From Brevibacillus brevis (GTDB lineage: Bacteria > Bacillota > Bacilli > Brevibacillales > Brevibacillaceae): DNA of 64,000 bases. Position 1 is the first letter of the stretch. Each line of letters opens with the position of its first letter. This document shows, piece after piece, positions 43,352 through 52,313 of the stretch. The notes beneath the pieces are model-generated. The model was given only the letters and a program-made list of their open reading frames with translations. It had not been told where the DNA came from and did no database searches. Both the position numbers and the translations under genes were made by a program. The DNA lies in NCBI RefSeq assembly GCF_001039275.2, contig NZ_CP030117.1, positions 1,199,501 through 1,263,500 of the forward strand. Reading direction: 5' to 3'.

Positions 43352-44338
43352 ATGAGCGGAGGAAAAATGCTGAGGCATATCCAATTTTGGATCTTGGCAG
43401 TGTTGGGCACCGTTCTGCTGACAGGCTGTGGTAGCGAATACCTCGTCTTGAATCCAAAAGGACCTGTAGCAGAAACGCAGTACAATCTCATTATTATTTC
43501 CACGATATTGGTCGCTGTCATTATCGTTCCGGTTATTGCGCTTACCGCTTTCATTGTATACCGCTATCGGGATACACCGGGCAATAAAGCAAGTTATAAG
43601 CCGGAGTGGGCACACAGTACAACCCTTGAGGTAATTTGGTGGATTATTCCTATCGTTATCGTTGCATTGCTGGGTTACTTTACTGTGCGTGATATTTATG
43701 TGTTAAAAGAGAACCCGAATAAAGAAGTTGCTCCTATGACCATTCAGGTTACGGCTTTGGACTGGAAATGGATGTTTACGTATCCAGAACAAAATATCGC
43801 TACTGTTAACCATCTGGAGATTCCAGCAGGTGTACCGATTCGCTTCCAGGTATCTGCTGATGCGCCGATGAACTCTTTCTGGGTTCCAGAATTGGGTGGA
43901 CAGATTTATGCGATGGCGGGAATGGCTACCGAGCTGTATCTGCAAGCAGATGAACCAGGTACGTTCGCTGGATTTAGCTCCAACTTCTCTGGTGAAGGCT
44001 TCGCCAAAATGCAGTTCAATGTTGTTGCCAAACCGAAAGACGAGTTCGATAAGTGGGTAAAAGAAGTAAAAGGTACGACTCCAGCTATGACGAAGGCAGA
44101 TTATGAAGAACTTCGCAAGCCTGGCGTGACAGATAAGTTTACGTACTCTGCATTCCCAGAAGGAATGTTTGAAGAGATCGTTGCCAAGTATGGCCATGGT
44201 CACGATATGGACTATGTGATGGAGAAAAACCCTGCGCCTGCAGGTGACAAGTCTTCTAATGAGACTTCGCTAAATACGCATCAAAAGACTGAATCGCACA
44301 ACATGCCTGGAATGAATCATTCCAGTATGAACCACTAG
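43352..44338 (+). CDS. qoxA: Quinol oxidase subunit II (QoxA)
   Basis: 328-residue lipoprotein subunit of an aa3/bo-type quinol oxidase. Signal peptide with lipobox LTGC, two transmembrane helices (about 45-70 and 93-112) and an external cupredoxin domain. The CuA ligands of cytochrome c oxidases are absent (the region reads SSNFSGEGFAKMQF), so quinol is the donor. The C-terminal tail is unusual: about 35 polar residues ending in a Met/His-rich HNMPGMNHSSMNH, a probable copper-binding sequence. AGGAGGG ten bases before the ATG. First gene of qoxABCD. Confidence 0.93.
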   Translation: MSGGKMLRHIQFWILAVLGTVLLTGCGSEYLVLNPKGPVAETQYNLIIISTILVAVIIVPVIALTAFIVYRYRDTPGNKASYKPEWAHSTTLEVIWWIIPIVIVALLGYFTVRDIYVLKENPNKEVAPMTIQVTALDWKWMFTYPEQNIATVNHLEIPAGVPIRFQVSADAPMNSFWVPELGGQIYAMAGMATELYLQADEPGTFAGFSSNFSGEGFAKMQFNVVAKPKDEFDKWVKEVKGTTPAMTKADYEELRKPGVTDKFTYSAFPEGMFEEIVAKYGHGHDMDYVMEKNPAPAGDKSSNETSLNTHQKTESHNMPGMNHSSMNH

Positions 44339-44361
44339 GCGAGAGGGAGGAGGAATACCAC

Positions 44362-46332
44362 GTGTGGGAGAACATTAAGGATTTTGCATCCACGTTCTTT
44401 GTAACAGGTGACCCACTGATTTACGGCGCGGACGTATCGATTGTACTGAGCATCATTGCGATCGTATTCGTTCTGACTAAGTATAAAAAATGGGGTTGGC
44501 TATGGCGTGAATGGTTGACTACAGTTGACCATAAGCGTATTGGTATCATGTATTTGATCGCATCGCTTCTGATGCTGTTCCGCGGTGGGGTTGACGCTCT
44601 GCTGATGCGTTTGCAACTGGCATTCCCGAACGTAGAGTTCCTGAACTCGGAACACTATAATGCCATCTTTACGACTCACGGTACGATCATGATTTTGTTC
44701 ATGGCGATGCCGATGATGTTTGCCTTGTTTAACATGGTAGTACCGCTTCAACTCGGTGCTCGAGATGTAGCGTATCCGTTCTTGAACGCACTCAGCTTCT
44801 GGCTGTTTATGCTCGGTGCGATGCTGTTCAACATTTCGTTCGTAATCGGGGGCTCCCCGGACGCTGGTTGGTTGTCTTATCCGCCATTGTCACAAAATGA
44901 ATTCAGCCCTGGACCAGGTCAGAACTTCTATATTTGGGGGATACAAATCTCCGGTATCGGTAGTTTGGCGACAGGGATTAACTTTATCGTAACGATTCTC
45001 AAAATGCGTGCACCTGGCATGAAGCTTTCCAAAATGCCATTGTTTAGCTGGTCCGTATTGTCCAGCTGCATTATGATTATCTTCGCTTTCCCAATTTTGA
45101 CTGTAACATTGGCTCTGTTGTTCCTTGACCGTTTCGCAGGTGCCCACTTCTTCACAATGGACGGCGGCGGTAATCCGATGATGTACCTCAACCTCATCTG
45201 GATGTGGGGTCACCCTGAGGTATATATCGTAGTAGTACCAGCTTTCGGTATTTTCTCCGAAATCGTGGCTACGTTCTCACGTAAGAAGATTTTCGGCTAC
45301 AAATCAATGGTTTGGGCGATGATGATCATTGCCGTTGTATCGTTCTTTACATGGGCTCACCACTTCTTCACAATGGGTACGAGCGCAAGTGTTATCGCCT
45401 TCTTTGCGATATCAACGATGATTGTTGGGATACCGACCGGTGTTAAGGTCTTTAACTGGCTGTTTACAATGTACCGTGGTCGGATATCCTTTAAACAACC
45501 AATGCTGTGGACCATTGCCTTTATCCCGTGCTTCGTAATTGGTGGAGCGACAGGGGTAATGCTGGCAGTAGCTCCGGCAGACTATCAGTATCACAACAGT
45601 TACTTCTTGGTTGCCCACTTCCACCAAGTATTGATCGGTGGGGTAGTGTTCGGTTACCTGGCTGGTATTTACTACTGGTGGCCAAAACTGTTCGGTTTCA
45701 AGCTCGACGAGAAACTGGGCAAATGGGGCTTCTGGTTCTGGAATATTGGTTTCTACGTGTGCTTTATGCCGCAATACGCGCTCGGTTTCATGGGTATGAC
45801 TCGCCGTTACTATACGTACGGTTGGGATCGCGGTTGGGCAGACCTGAACCTGGTATCCACTGTTGGGGCATTCTTGATGGGTATCGGTTTCATCTTCCAA
45901 GTATGGCAAATCGCTTACAGCATCAAGAATGGTGAGCGCGACACGACAGGCGATCCATGGAATGGTCGTACGCTGGAGTGGTCGATTCCGTCACCTGCAC
46001 CGTTCTACAACTTTGCTGTTGTACCACAAGTGAAAGAAATGGATGACTGGTGGGCAACAAAAGAAGCAAAAGCAAATGGCACCTATAAAGAAGAACCGGC
46101 GAAATTGGAGCCGATTCATATGCCGAAGAACTCTGGAATTCCGTTTATCATGGCGAACTTCTGGTTCTTGGTAGGTTTTGGTTTCACATTTGGATGGGTT
46201 TGGATGGCCGTCATTGGATTCATTGGAGTATTCGCATGCATGTGGGCACGCTCCTTCCAATACGACACGGATTATTACGTACCGGTGGAGGAAGTGCGTC
46301 GCACTGAGGCTTCACTGGGGAGGGTGGTGTAA
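44362..46332 (+). CDS. qoxB: Quinol oxidase subunit I (QoxB)
   Basis: 656-residue catalytic subunit with about 14-15 transmembrane helices, carrying low-spin haem, high-spin haem and CuB. Metal ligands are recognisable: the His-Tyr pair in MWGHPEVYIVVVP, the CuB histidines in TWAHHFFTMG, and the haem ligands in VAHFHQVLIGG; the low-spin haem His is in FTTHGTIMILF. It couples quinol oxidation to oxygen reduction and proton pumping. Starts with GTG after AGGAGG. 23 bp after qoxA, 2 bp before qoxC. Confidence 0.96.
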   Translation: MWENIKDFASTFFVTGDPLIYGADVSIVLSIIAIVFVLTKYKKWGWLWREWLTTVDHKRIGIMYLIASLLMLFRGGVDALLMRLQLAFPNVEFLNSEHYNAIFTTHGTIMILFMAMPMMFALFNMVVPLQLGARDVAYPFLNALSFWLFMLGAMLFNISFVIGGSPDAGWLSYPPLSQNEFSPGPGQNFYIWGIQISGIGSLATGINFIVTILKMRAPGMKLSKMPLFSWSVLSSCIMIIFAFPILTVTLALLFLDRFAGAHFFTMDGGGNPMMYLNLIWMWGHPEVYIVVVPAFGIFSEIVATFSRKKIFGYKSMVWAMMIIAVVSFFTWAHHFFTMGTSASVIAFFAISTMIVGIPTGVKVFNWLFTMYRGRISFKQPMLWTIAFIPCFVIGGATGVMLAVAPADYQYHNSYFLVAHFHQVLIGGVVFGYLAGIYYWWPKLFGFKLDEKLGKWGFWFWNIGFYVCFMPQYALGFMGMTRRYYTYGWDRGWADLNLVSTVGAFLMGIGFIFQVWQIAYSIKNGERDTTGDPWNGRTLEWSIPSPAPFYNFAVVPQVKEMDDWWATKEAKANGTYKEEPAKLEPIHMPKNSGIPFIMANFWFLVGFGFTFGWVWMAVIGFIGVFACMWARSFQYDTDYYVPVEEVRRTEASLGRVV

Positions 46333-46334
46333 CG

Positions 46335-46943
46335 ATGGCGCAGCATCATGACCATGGTCACGGCCACGACCACGACCATCATGAAGAGCATGAACAATTA
46401 AAGGTTCTTGGTTTTTGGATTTTCGTTGTAACAGACTGCGTGCTGTTCGGTACATTGTTCGCAACATATGCGGTAATGATGAATAGCTTTGCTGGCGGAC
46501 CAACTGGACAGGAATTGTTCCAGTTGCCAGGTGTAATTGCTTCAACCTTTATCTTGTTGACAAGTAGCTTTACCAGCGGTCTCGCTGTTCTTGCAATGAA
46601 CAAAGGCAATGTCAAGCAACTGATTGCTTGGCTGGCTGTAACGGGTCTTTTGGGACTGTCTTTCGTAGTGTTGGAAGTCACTGAGTTTATGCACTTGATC
46701 AGTGAAGGTGCAACTATGGGTACTAGCGGCTACTGGTCCGCTTTCTACACACTGGTTGGTACGCACGGATTGCACGTAACGCTTGGTTTGTTCTGGATGA
46801 CTGCGTTGATCTTCCAGCTGAAGCGTCGTGGAATCACCGCGGTTACTCGCCGCAAAATTACCAACCTGAGCTTGTACTGGCACTTCCTTGACGTTGTGTG
46901 GATCTTCCTCTTCACAGTCGTTTACTTGATGGGGGTGATGTAA
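46335..46943 (+). CDS. qoxC: Quinol oxidase subunit III (QoxC)
   Basis: 202 residues with five transmembrane helices and the subunit III signature GFWIFVVTDCVLFGTLFA and GTHGLHVTLGLFWM. The N-terminus is remarkably His-rich: 9 of residues 4-19 are His (HHDHGHGHDHDHHEEH), a likely metal-binding stretch on the cytoplasmic or external end. GGGGAGGGTGG precedes the ATG. Part of the qoxABCD operon, with 1 bp to qoxD. Confidence 0.94.
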   Translation: MAQHHDHGHGHDHDHHEEHEQLKVLGFWIFVVTDCVLFGTLFATYAVMMNSFAGGPTGQELFQLPGVIASTFILLTSSFTSGLAVLAMNKGNVKQLIAWLAVTGLLGLSFVVLEVTEFMHLISEGATMGTSGYWSAFYTLVGTHGLHVTLGLFWMTALIFQLKRRGITAVTRRKITNLSLYWHFLDVVWIFLFTVVYLMGVM

Positions 46944-46944
46944 G

Positions 46945-47262
46945 GTGGCACAACATCAAAACCATGGCGGACATCATAGTCACGGATCGATGAAAGAGTA
47001 CGTGATCGGTTTTATCCTGTCGATCGTGCTCACCATTATCCCACTCGTGCTGGTCATGAACTCAATTTTGAGTAAAACGGCGACCATGATCACGATCTTG
47101 GTAATGGCGGTCTTGCAGTTCGTAGTTCAGTTGGTCTTCTTCATGCATATCCGCGAAGGAGAAAAACCACGCTACAACGTACAGACATTGATTCTTGGAC
47201 TTGTGATTGTATTTACAATCGTTGCAGGTTCCCTCTGGATCATGTTGTTTAACAAATATTAA
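46945..47262 (+). CDS. qoxD: Quinol oxidase subunit IV (QoxD)
   Basis: 105 residues with three transmembrane helices, typical of CyoD/QoxD, which helps assembly of the CuB site. Starts with GTG after GGGGGTGATG. It too begins with a short His-rich stretch (QHQNHGGHHSHG). The conserved VVQLVFFMHIREGE segment confirms the family. Last gene of the operon, followed by a terminator. Confidence 0.93.
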   Translation: MAQHQNHGGHHSHGSMKEYVIGFILSIVLTIIPLVLVMNSILSKTATMITILVMAVLQFVVQLVFFMHIREGEKPRYNVQTLILGLVIVFTIVAGSLWIMLFNKY

Positions 47263-47271
47263 TCAGGTAAG

Positions 47272-47320
47272 AGCGTGGCATAGGCGATTCGTTGCTTGTG
47301 TCACGCTTTTTTTGTTTTTT
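47272..47320 (+). terminator. Terminator of the qox operon
   Basis: AGCGTG / CACGCT stem with extended loop and a long T-rich tail. Confidence 0.85.
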
Positions 47321-47498
47321 GAAAGTAGCGGTAGTGAATGGAAGAAGCGCATTTCCAGTCTACGCTTCGGCCTACGCGGCATTTAGTCAACCAGTGGAAG
47401 TGATTCAAGAAGTAAAAGATTGTTTGGCTAGTAAACCTCTCTTCTTGCAGATATAATAGAAAGAATTTTACGCCAAAATGTGCAAAGGGAGTGAGATG

Positions 47499-48029
47499 AT
47501 GGCTGGGCAACTGTATGTAACGAAGCCTTGTGCAGAACTTCAAGCAGAGTATATTTCTTTCTACGAAGAGTGGAAAGAAAGTGGAGAGCCTATCGTACCG
47601 TGGGTAGTGGATCGGGAGCCCTATGATTTTCCTGCGTATCTGGAATTTCTGGAGAGTGAAAGCAACGAGGAAAATCTTCCGGATGGCTATGTTCCTCATT
47701 CGACGTATTGGCTTGTGAATGAGGAGCGACGCATAGTGGGGGCGGTGAATATTCGACATCGTCTCAACGAGCGTCTACGAAAAAACAGCGGGCACATCGG
47801 ATATGGAATCCGGCCTTCGGAGAGACGCAAAGGATATGCTACGGAAATTTTAGCGCAAGCCCTAAATATTACGAGCGAGTTGGGTATAAACGAAGTATTG
47901 GTGATTTGCGATTATGACAATGTTGCATCTGAAAAAACGATTCGGAAGAACGGGGGCGTTTTTGAGTCAGAATGTACAGATGACGATGGATTGGTCATTC
48001 GTCGCTTCTGGATTACACGATCTTCGTAA
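47499..48029 (+). CDS. GNAT-family N-acetyltransferase
   Basis: 176 residues with the acetyl-CoA motif GYGIRPSERRKGYATEIL near residue 105 and VCDYDN-type asparagine motif (VICDYDNVASEKTIRKNGG) after it. The N-terminal half (VPWVVDREPYDFPAYLEFL) matches the YesJ/aminoglycoside-acetyltransferase-like branch. Two adjacent ATG codons exist; the second at 47499 is seven bases from AAGGGAG. Substrate unknown. It is convergent with the next gene, separated by a shared hairpin. Confidence 0.87.
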   Translation: MAGQLYVTKPCAELQAEYISFYEEWKESGEPIVPWVVDREPYDFPAYLEFLESESNEENLPDGYVPHSTYWLVNEERRIVGAVNIRHRLNERLRKNSGHIGYGIRPSERRKGYATEILAQALNITSELGINEVLVICDYDNVASEKTIRKNGGVFESECTDDDGLVIRRFWITRSS

Positions 48030-48036
48030 AAGAAGA

Positions 48037-48083
48037 GGGCTATCTCATTGTCCGTTTACAAGACGTTTGAGATAGCCCGTTCC
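48037..48083. terminator. Hairpin between convergent genes
   Basis: Perfect 11-bp stem GGGCTATCTCA / TGAGATAGCCC with a 20-base loop, between two convergent genes; T-runs are weak on both sides. Confidence 0.7.
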
Positions 48084-48087
48084 CTAT

Positions 48088-48621
48088 TTATTCATCTATC
48101 TTGTATGCAATCAACTTGCGTACCCATTTCTCCATCTCGTCAAGAATATAGTCTGGAGGTGGGGTTTTTCCGTCTTTTTTTGGGAGGACGAGCCATTGTA
48201 ATGGTTTTGGGACATGAAGGATTTTCTCAAGAAGTTGTATCCCTTGATCGTCACGAATGATATCTCGTAAAAAGATGAACATTCGCTTGTCTAATGTATG
48301 GATGAGCTTTCCTTCATATTCTGTACCAGAGATAGTGACAGAAGGGTGCCCGTGCCTCTCAATTCCCCCTAATACTTCAACCCATACAAAATCGTACAAT
48401 TGGGAAAGTTCAGCTTCAAGGAGATCGGGATCTTTAATGGGTACCTGTTCTGTGGAAGAGAAAGGGCGATTTAAAAAAATCTCTGGGTCCATCTCCATAA
48501 AGTCTAATACTACCTTGCAAGATGGAGCTTGTTTGTTTTCATGGGTGTATAAAATCTCGTCGATTCTTTTCAAATCCAATTTTTTACCAATCAAAAAACC
48601 TATTCGCAGTTCGATTGTCAT
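48088..48621 (-). CDS. Hypothetical protein downstream of a secreted protein
   Basis: 177 residues, soluble, acidic, no signal peptide. No family recognised. The ATG at 48621 follows AAGGAG by only three bases; a TTG at 48636 is the alternative. It lies 51 bp downstream of, and on the same strand as, a secreted YpjP-like protein, with which it is probably cotranscribed. The order (exported protein, then small cytoplasmic protein) resembles effector-immunity pairs, but nothing in the sequence proves that. Confidence 0.55.
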   Translation of the reverse strand: MTIELRIGFLIGKKLDLKRIDEILYTHENKQAPSCKVVLDFMEMDPEIFLNRPFSSTEQVPIKDPDLLEAELSQLYDFVWVEVLGGIERHGHPSVTISGTEYEGKLIHTLDKRMFIFLRDIIRDDQGIQLLEKILHVPKPLQWLVLPKKDGKTPPPDYILDEMEKWVRKLIAYKIDE

Positions 48622-48672
48622 ACACTCCTTATTCAAAGAAGAGAAAATCTGGCTAACTAAACTACCACTTCA

Positions 48673-49551
48673 TTAATCTTCTCCCCAATACTCTGGAAAT
48701 TGATTTTTTCTCGTAAATTGAGTCTGACCATGATGCCACTTAAAATTATCATCTTTTTTATGCCAATGGAAGTCAATGCTTTTACCTCTATCTACTCTTT
48801 TCATATGGAACCTCAATAAGTCTTTTCCCGTTTTCTTGTCAATAATATCGAAAACTTTTTCTCCTTGGATAATGCCATTTCTAGCACTTTTGGACTCCGG
48901 CCCGTCATAATCAATATCCCCATCATATTGTTCGTGCAAGGCTTCAACTTCTGCCCATATTTCAGATTCTATTCTTTCTTCAAATTCATCATAAGCCATT
49001 TTTTGTATCCTTTTCCCCATTTTTTTCTTAACTGCTTCTTTAAGAGCAAATCTTAATAAAATGGGTAATATGGTAGGCTGAACTTTTTCTTCGCTTCTAA
49101 AACTTGAGCCACTTTGCAATAGTAGAGTTTCCGTTATTTCAGGCAATACCGAATGCTTTTCAGCTATTTGCTCTTTTACGTCATTAACCAATTTGTTGAG
49201 CTCATTTTCATCATCTTGACTGGTGGAAAAATACTCTTCCAGATCCCTTTTAACGTCATCTTCGAGTGAAGTCTTTTCTAAAAATGCTTCTTGAAGATCC
49301 CTATCGGATTTCATACCTTTTAGAACAAGGTCTAGGTTGTCGAAAGTATCGGTAAGTGATTTTTCAAGATCATCTTTGTTTTCAGACATGACCTCACTCG
49401 AAAATTCGTATTGAAGCATTTCATTCACGGATGATTTGGATAATACATCAGTCTCTGCAGCAAAACTAGATGTCAGAACAGTGCTGAATAGCATCATGGA
49501 GGCAAGAGAGGTTAAAAACAACTTTTTTCCTTTTTTGATAAAATCAATCAT
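48673..49551 (-). CDS. Secreted YpjP-like protein
   Basis: 292 residues. A signal peptide (basic start, hydrophobic core, cleavage near SSFA-AETD at about residue 32) is followed by a charged helical region and a basic segment (KEAVKKKMGKRIQK). The C-terminal 75 residues, with FDIIDKKTGKDLLRFHMKR and HWHKKDDNFKWHHG, resemble the end of B. subtilis YpjP. Function unknown. The gene and its upstream 190 bp are visibly AT-richer than neighbours, suggesting recent acquisition. AAGAGG precedes the ATG. Confidence 0.65.
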   Translation of the reverse strand: MIDFIKKGKKLFLTSLASMMLFSTVLTSSFAAETDVLSKSSVNEMLQYEFSSEVMSENKDDLEKSLTDTFDNLDLVLKGMKSDRDLQEAFLEKTSLEDDVKRDLEEYFSTSQDDENELNKLVNDVKEQIAEKHSVLPEITETLLLQSGSSFRSEEKVQPTILPILLRFALKEAVKKKMGKRIQKMAYDEFEERIESEIWAEVEALHEQYDGDIDYDGPESKSARNGIIQGEKVFDIIDKKTGKDLLRFHMKRVDRGKSIDFHWHKKDDNFKWHHGQTQFTRKNQFPEYWGED

Positions 49552-49745
49552 TTTAATCCTCTTATTTCAAATATTTACCAATTAATAAGGTAATATAAAT
49601 TTGTGATTATATCAATTGCTTTTTGAAGATTTTGTTCGAAGCTAAATAAAAATCACTGGATAAACTAGTTAATAGATATTGTCTTGAATACCATACTTAG
49701 TATATAATTATGTTGTGAAAGTTATTTTGGAAGGGAGAGATTTCT

Positions 49746-50315
49746 TTGTTTGATATCGTAATTATTGGAGCAGGCCCGGCAGGAGGAAGTGCAGCGTTGT
49801 TTGCTGCAAAAGCAGGTAAGAAGACGTTGCTGATTGATAATGACAAAAGCATGACCAAGCGCGCGTGGATGGAAAATCACTACGGCATCATGGAAATCTC
49901 AGGCCCAGACCTCATTGAAATCGGTAAAAAGCAAGCAGCGAAATTCGGTGCGGAGCTGGTAGCCGACCAAGTAAGCAGCATTACCAAAACAGAGCAAGGC
50001 TTACTCGTAGAGACAGCGGAAAAAGGCAGCTTCGAGGCTAAGCATGTGATTCTTGCAACTGGAGCGCTCGTGACTTTGGCAGAAGCGATTGGGGTAAAAA
50101 CCAAAGAAGGTACAGAGCCACGGATCAAAACAGTTGTCGATGTCGATGCACAAGGGAAGACGAACATCGAAGGAATTTGGGCAGCAGGTACGTGCGCAGG
50201 AGTAAGCGTACATACGATCATTACATCTGGTGATGGCGCCAAGGTTGCAATCAATGTCATCAGCGAACTGAATGGCGAGCGTTACGTTGATCACGATGTT
50301 TTGAAAACGAACTAA
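49746..50315 (+). CDS. Half-size FAD-binding oxidoreductase (thioredoxin-reductase-like)
   Basis: 189 residues. FAD motif IIGAGPAGGSAALFAAKAG at the start and the second FAD motif NIEGIWAAGTCAG near residue 140 are joined directly: the NADPH domain and the redox CxxC of thioredoxin reductase are missing. It is therefore an FAD fold without an obvious electron-donor site. The start is TTG after GGGAGAG. The HVILATGA segment at about residue 100 is intact. Known as small FAD-dependent oxidoreductases in Bacillales; substrate unknown. Monocistronic. Confidence 0.8.
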   Translation: MFDIVIIGAGPAGGSAALFAAKAGKKTLLIDNDKSMTKRAWMENHYGIMEISGPDLIEIGKKQAAKFGAELVADQVSSITKTEQGLLVETAEKGSFEAKHVILATGALVTLAEAIGVKTKEGTEPRIKTVVDVDAQGKTNIEGIWAAGTCAGVSVHTIITSGDGAKVAINVISELNGERYVDHDVLKTN

Positions 50316-50326
50316 ATCAGGTCTGA

Positions 50327-50365
50327 AACACCTTCTTACCATTTTCAAGAAGGTGTTTTCTTTTT
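50327..50365 (+). terminator. Terminator after FAD gene
   Basis: AACACCTTCTT / AAGAAGGTGTT perfect stem, 9-base loop, T-rich tail. Confidence 0.9.
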
Positions 50366-50435
50366 CCTTCCAACCGATGATAGCTTGTATCGTGATCTTG
50401 TTTTTGACATAATGAAGAGCGTTCCTGTTGCTCTG

Positions 50436-50455
50436 TAGAATTGATATCGATTCTA
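50436..50455 (+). promoter_or_regulatory. 20-bp palindrome upstream of blaR1
   Basis: TAGAATTGATATCGATTCTA is symmetric at 18 of 20 positions. TTGCTC (50428) and TTCTAT (50451) could be -35 and -10, which would put the palindrome in the spacer. It does not match the BlaI operator, so another regulator may act here. Confidence 0.45.
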
Positions 50456-50501
50456 TTTTTATCTAGATTGCTCTATGTAAGAAGGGAGGGAGACAGGTAG
50501 C

Positions 50502-52271
50502 ATGTTCGTCAATCATGTGGTGGTAAGCGTGATCGTTTCTTCCTGCACGATCGCCCTTATTTTCTTGATTCGAAAAGTATTTCGCTCCCAACTGTCGGCT
50601 AGATGGCAGTACAATTTGTGGTTTCTCTTGCTAGTCGCTTTGACGCCAGCTTTTATCCCGAATTCCTTTTTTGATTTTGGAAATCTTTTTGCTTCAGGAA
50701 TGAATCAGCGCAATGAAGCCGGTAGCTCGATGCTCGCTGCGCAAGCTCCTGTGTTTGAAAATGCGAATTGGGTACAGGATTTAACGTTGTCGGTAAGTCG
50801 CTATACACCGGACTCCTTTCCTACGATTTTGGCCAGCCTATGGGTTGTCGGCATGATCGTTTGTGCTTCGATCACGTTATCAGCCTGGTTAAAAATCCAG
50901 CAGATCAAGCGATCGGCTTCTGTGATCACCAATCAAGAAATCATCGATATATTTGAACAATGCAAGAAGGATGTAAAAATAAGTCGGCACATCGTGTTGG
51001 CAGAATCCAAGCAGGTCAAATCTCCGATGACGTTTGGCGTTTTTACGACGTATGTTGTCCTTCCCAGTCATTTTGACGAGTGGCTGTCAAACAGAGAAAT
51101 AAAGTATATCTTTTTACATGAGCTCATGCACCAAAAGAACCATGATATCGTCACGAACTATGTGACCGTCGTGTATCAGCTTTTGTATTGGTTCCATCCA
51201 TTGGTTTGGCTGGCTTTTCGGGAAATGAGAGTAGACCGTGAAATTGCTTGTGATGTAGCTGTACTGAACCTTTTAGACAAGCGAAATTATCAGGAATATG
51301 GTCATACCATCATTAAGTTTTTGGATAAAGAAAGTCGAGTCGAGAATGTCGTTTTGGCGAATCAGTTAAACGGTTCCAAGAAGGCAGTTAAAAAACGAAT
51401 CGAGAAAATCGCTTCCCACAAGGCAGAATCAAAGCTGTTGCAGTTGAAAAGTACCGTCATTTTTTCCATGATGGGTGTCTTGGTTGCCAGTCAGGTTCTT
51501 GTTGGTTCCGCATTAGCCGACGATCGCAGTCGCTATCATTTTCAACATGATCGAACCATTTACGAGGATTTAGACAACTATTTCCGTGGCTTTGAAGGCA
51601 GTTTTGTCTTATATGATTTGAAAGCCGACCAGTATCGAATTTACAACGAGGCAGGAAGTACACAACGAGTTTCACCGAACTCGACCTACAAGATTTTTCT
51701 CTCCTTGTTTGGTTTGGAGGCCGGTGTGATTTCGAGAGAAGATTCCCTGTTAAAATGGGATGGAATCCACTATCCTTATGAGCAGTGGAACCGGGATCAA
51801 GATCTATTTACAGCGATGCGAAACTCCACAAATTGGTATTTTAAAGAGATGGATAAGAGCATCTCTCCGGATATGACGCAAGCTTTTCTGGAACAATTGA
51901 ACTACGGGAATTCCAATACATCTGGTGGAATCGGCGAATATTGGATAGAATCTTCCTTGAAGATTTCTCCGGTGGAGCAGGTACAATTATTAAAAGCGTT
52001 CTATACCAACCAGTTTGGCTTTCAAGAAGACAATATCCTGACGGTGAAAGACTCCATCCGTTTATCGGAAAAGGCGGGTTCGATTCTTTCCGGGAAAACA
52101 GGTACGGGCACCGTCAATCAAAAAGATGTGAACGGTTGGTTTGTCGGATATGTAGAGAACGAGGAAGGCACCTACTTCTTTGCTACAAATATACAAAGCG
52201 AAGACGACGCGAATGGACCTGCAGCAGCAGAAATCACCTTGTCTATTTTGAAAGCGAAAGGTCTTTACTAG
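50502..52271 (+). CDS. blaR1: BlaR1-family beta-lactam sensor/signal transducer
   Basis: 589-residue membrane protein. Four N-terminal transmembrane segments surround a cytoplasmic zinc protease with FLHELMHQKNHD (His206, Glu207, His210). The C-terminal external domain is class D-like penicillin-binding: STYK (Ser394-Lys397), YGN at 468-470 and KTGT at 532-535. Acylation by a beta-lactam triggers the protease and inactivates BlaI. GGGAGG precedes the ATG. blaI follows after 42 bp. Confidence 0.94.
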   Translation: MFVNHVVVSVIVSSCTIALIFLIRKVFRSQLSARWQYNLWFLLLVALTPAFIPNSFFDFGNLFASGMNQRNEAGSSMLAAQAPVFENANWVQDLTLSVSRYTPDSFPTILASLWVVGMIVCASITLSAWLKIQQIKRSASVITNQEIIDIFEQCKKDVKISRHIVLAESKQVKSPMTFGVFTTYVVLPSHFDEWLSNREIKYIFLHELMHQKNHDIVTNYVTVVYQLLYWFHPLVWLAFREMRVDREIACDVAVLNLLDKRNYQEYGHTIIKFLDKESRVENVVLANQLNGSKKAVKKRIEKIASHKAESKLLQLKSTVIFSMMGVLVASQVLVGSALADDRSRYHFQHDRTIYEDLDNYFRGFEGSFVLYDLKADQYRIYNEAGSTQRVSPNSTYKIFLSLFGLEAGVISREDSLLKWDGIHYPYEQWNRDQDLFTAMRNSTNWYFKEMDKSISPDMTQAFLEQLNYGNSNTSGGIGEYWIESSLKISPVEQVQLLKAFYTNQFGFQEDNILTVKDSIRLSEKAGSILSGKTGTGTVNQKDVNGWFVGYVENEEGTYFFATNIQSEDDANGPAAAEITLSILKAKGLY

Positions 52272-52313
52272 CCTTTGTTCTTTCAGTCATGATTATCGAA
52301 AGGGGGAGACTTC

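Noticed and set aside
43352..46332. Cytochrome c oxidase (caa3, ctaCD) instead of quinol oxidase
   Set aside because: Subunit II lacks the CuA Cys/His/Met ligands and a cytochrome c domain, and the gene order II-I-III-IV is that of qox.
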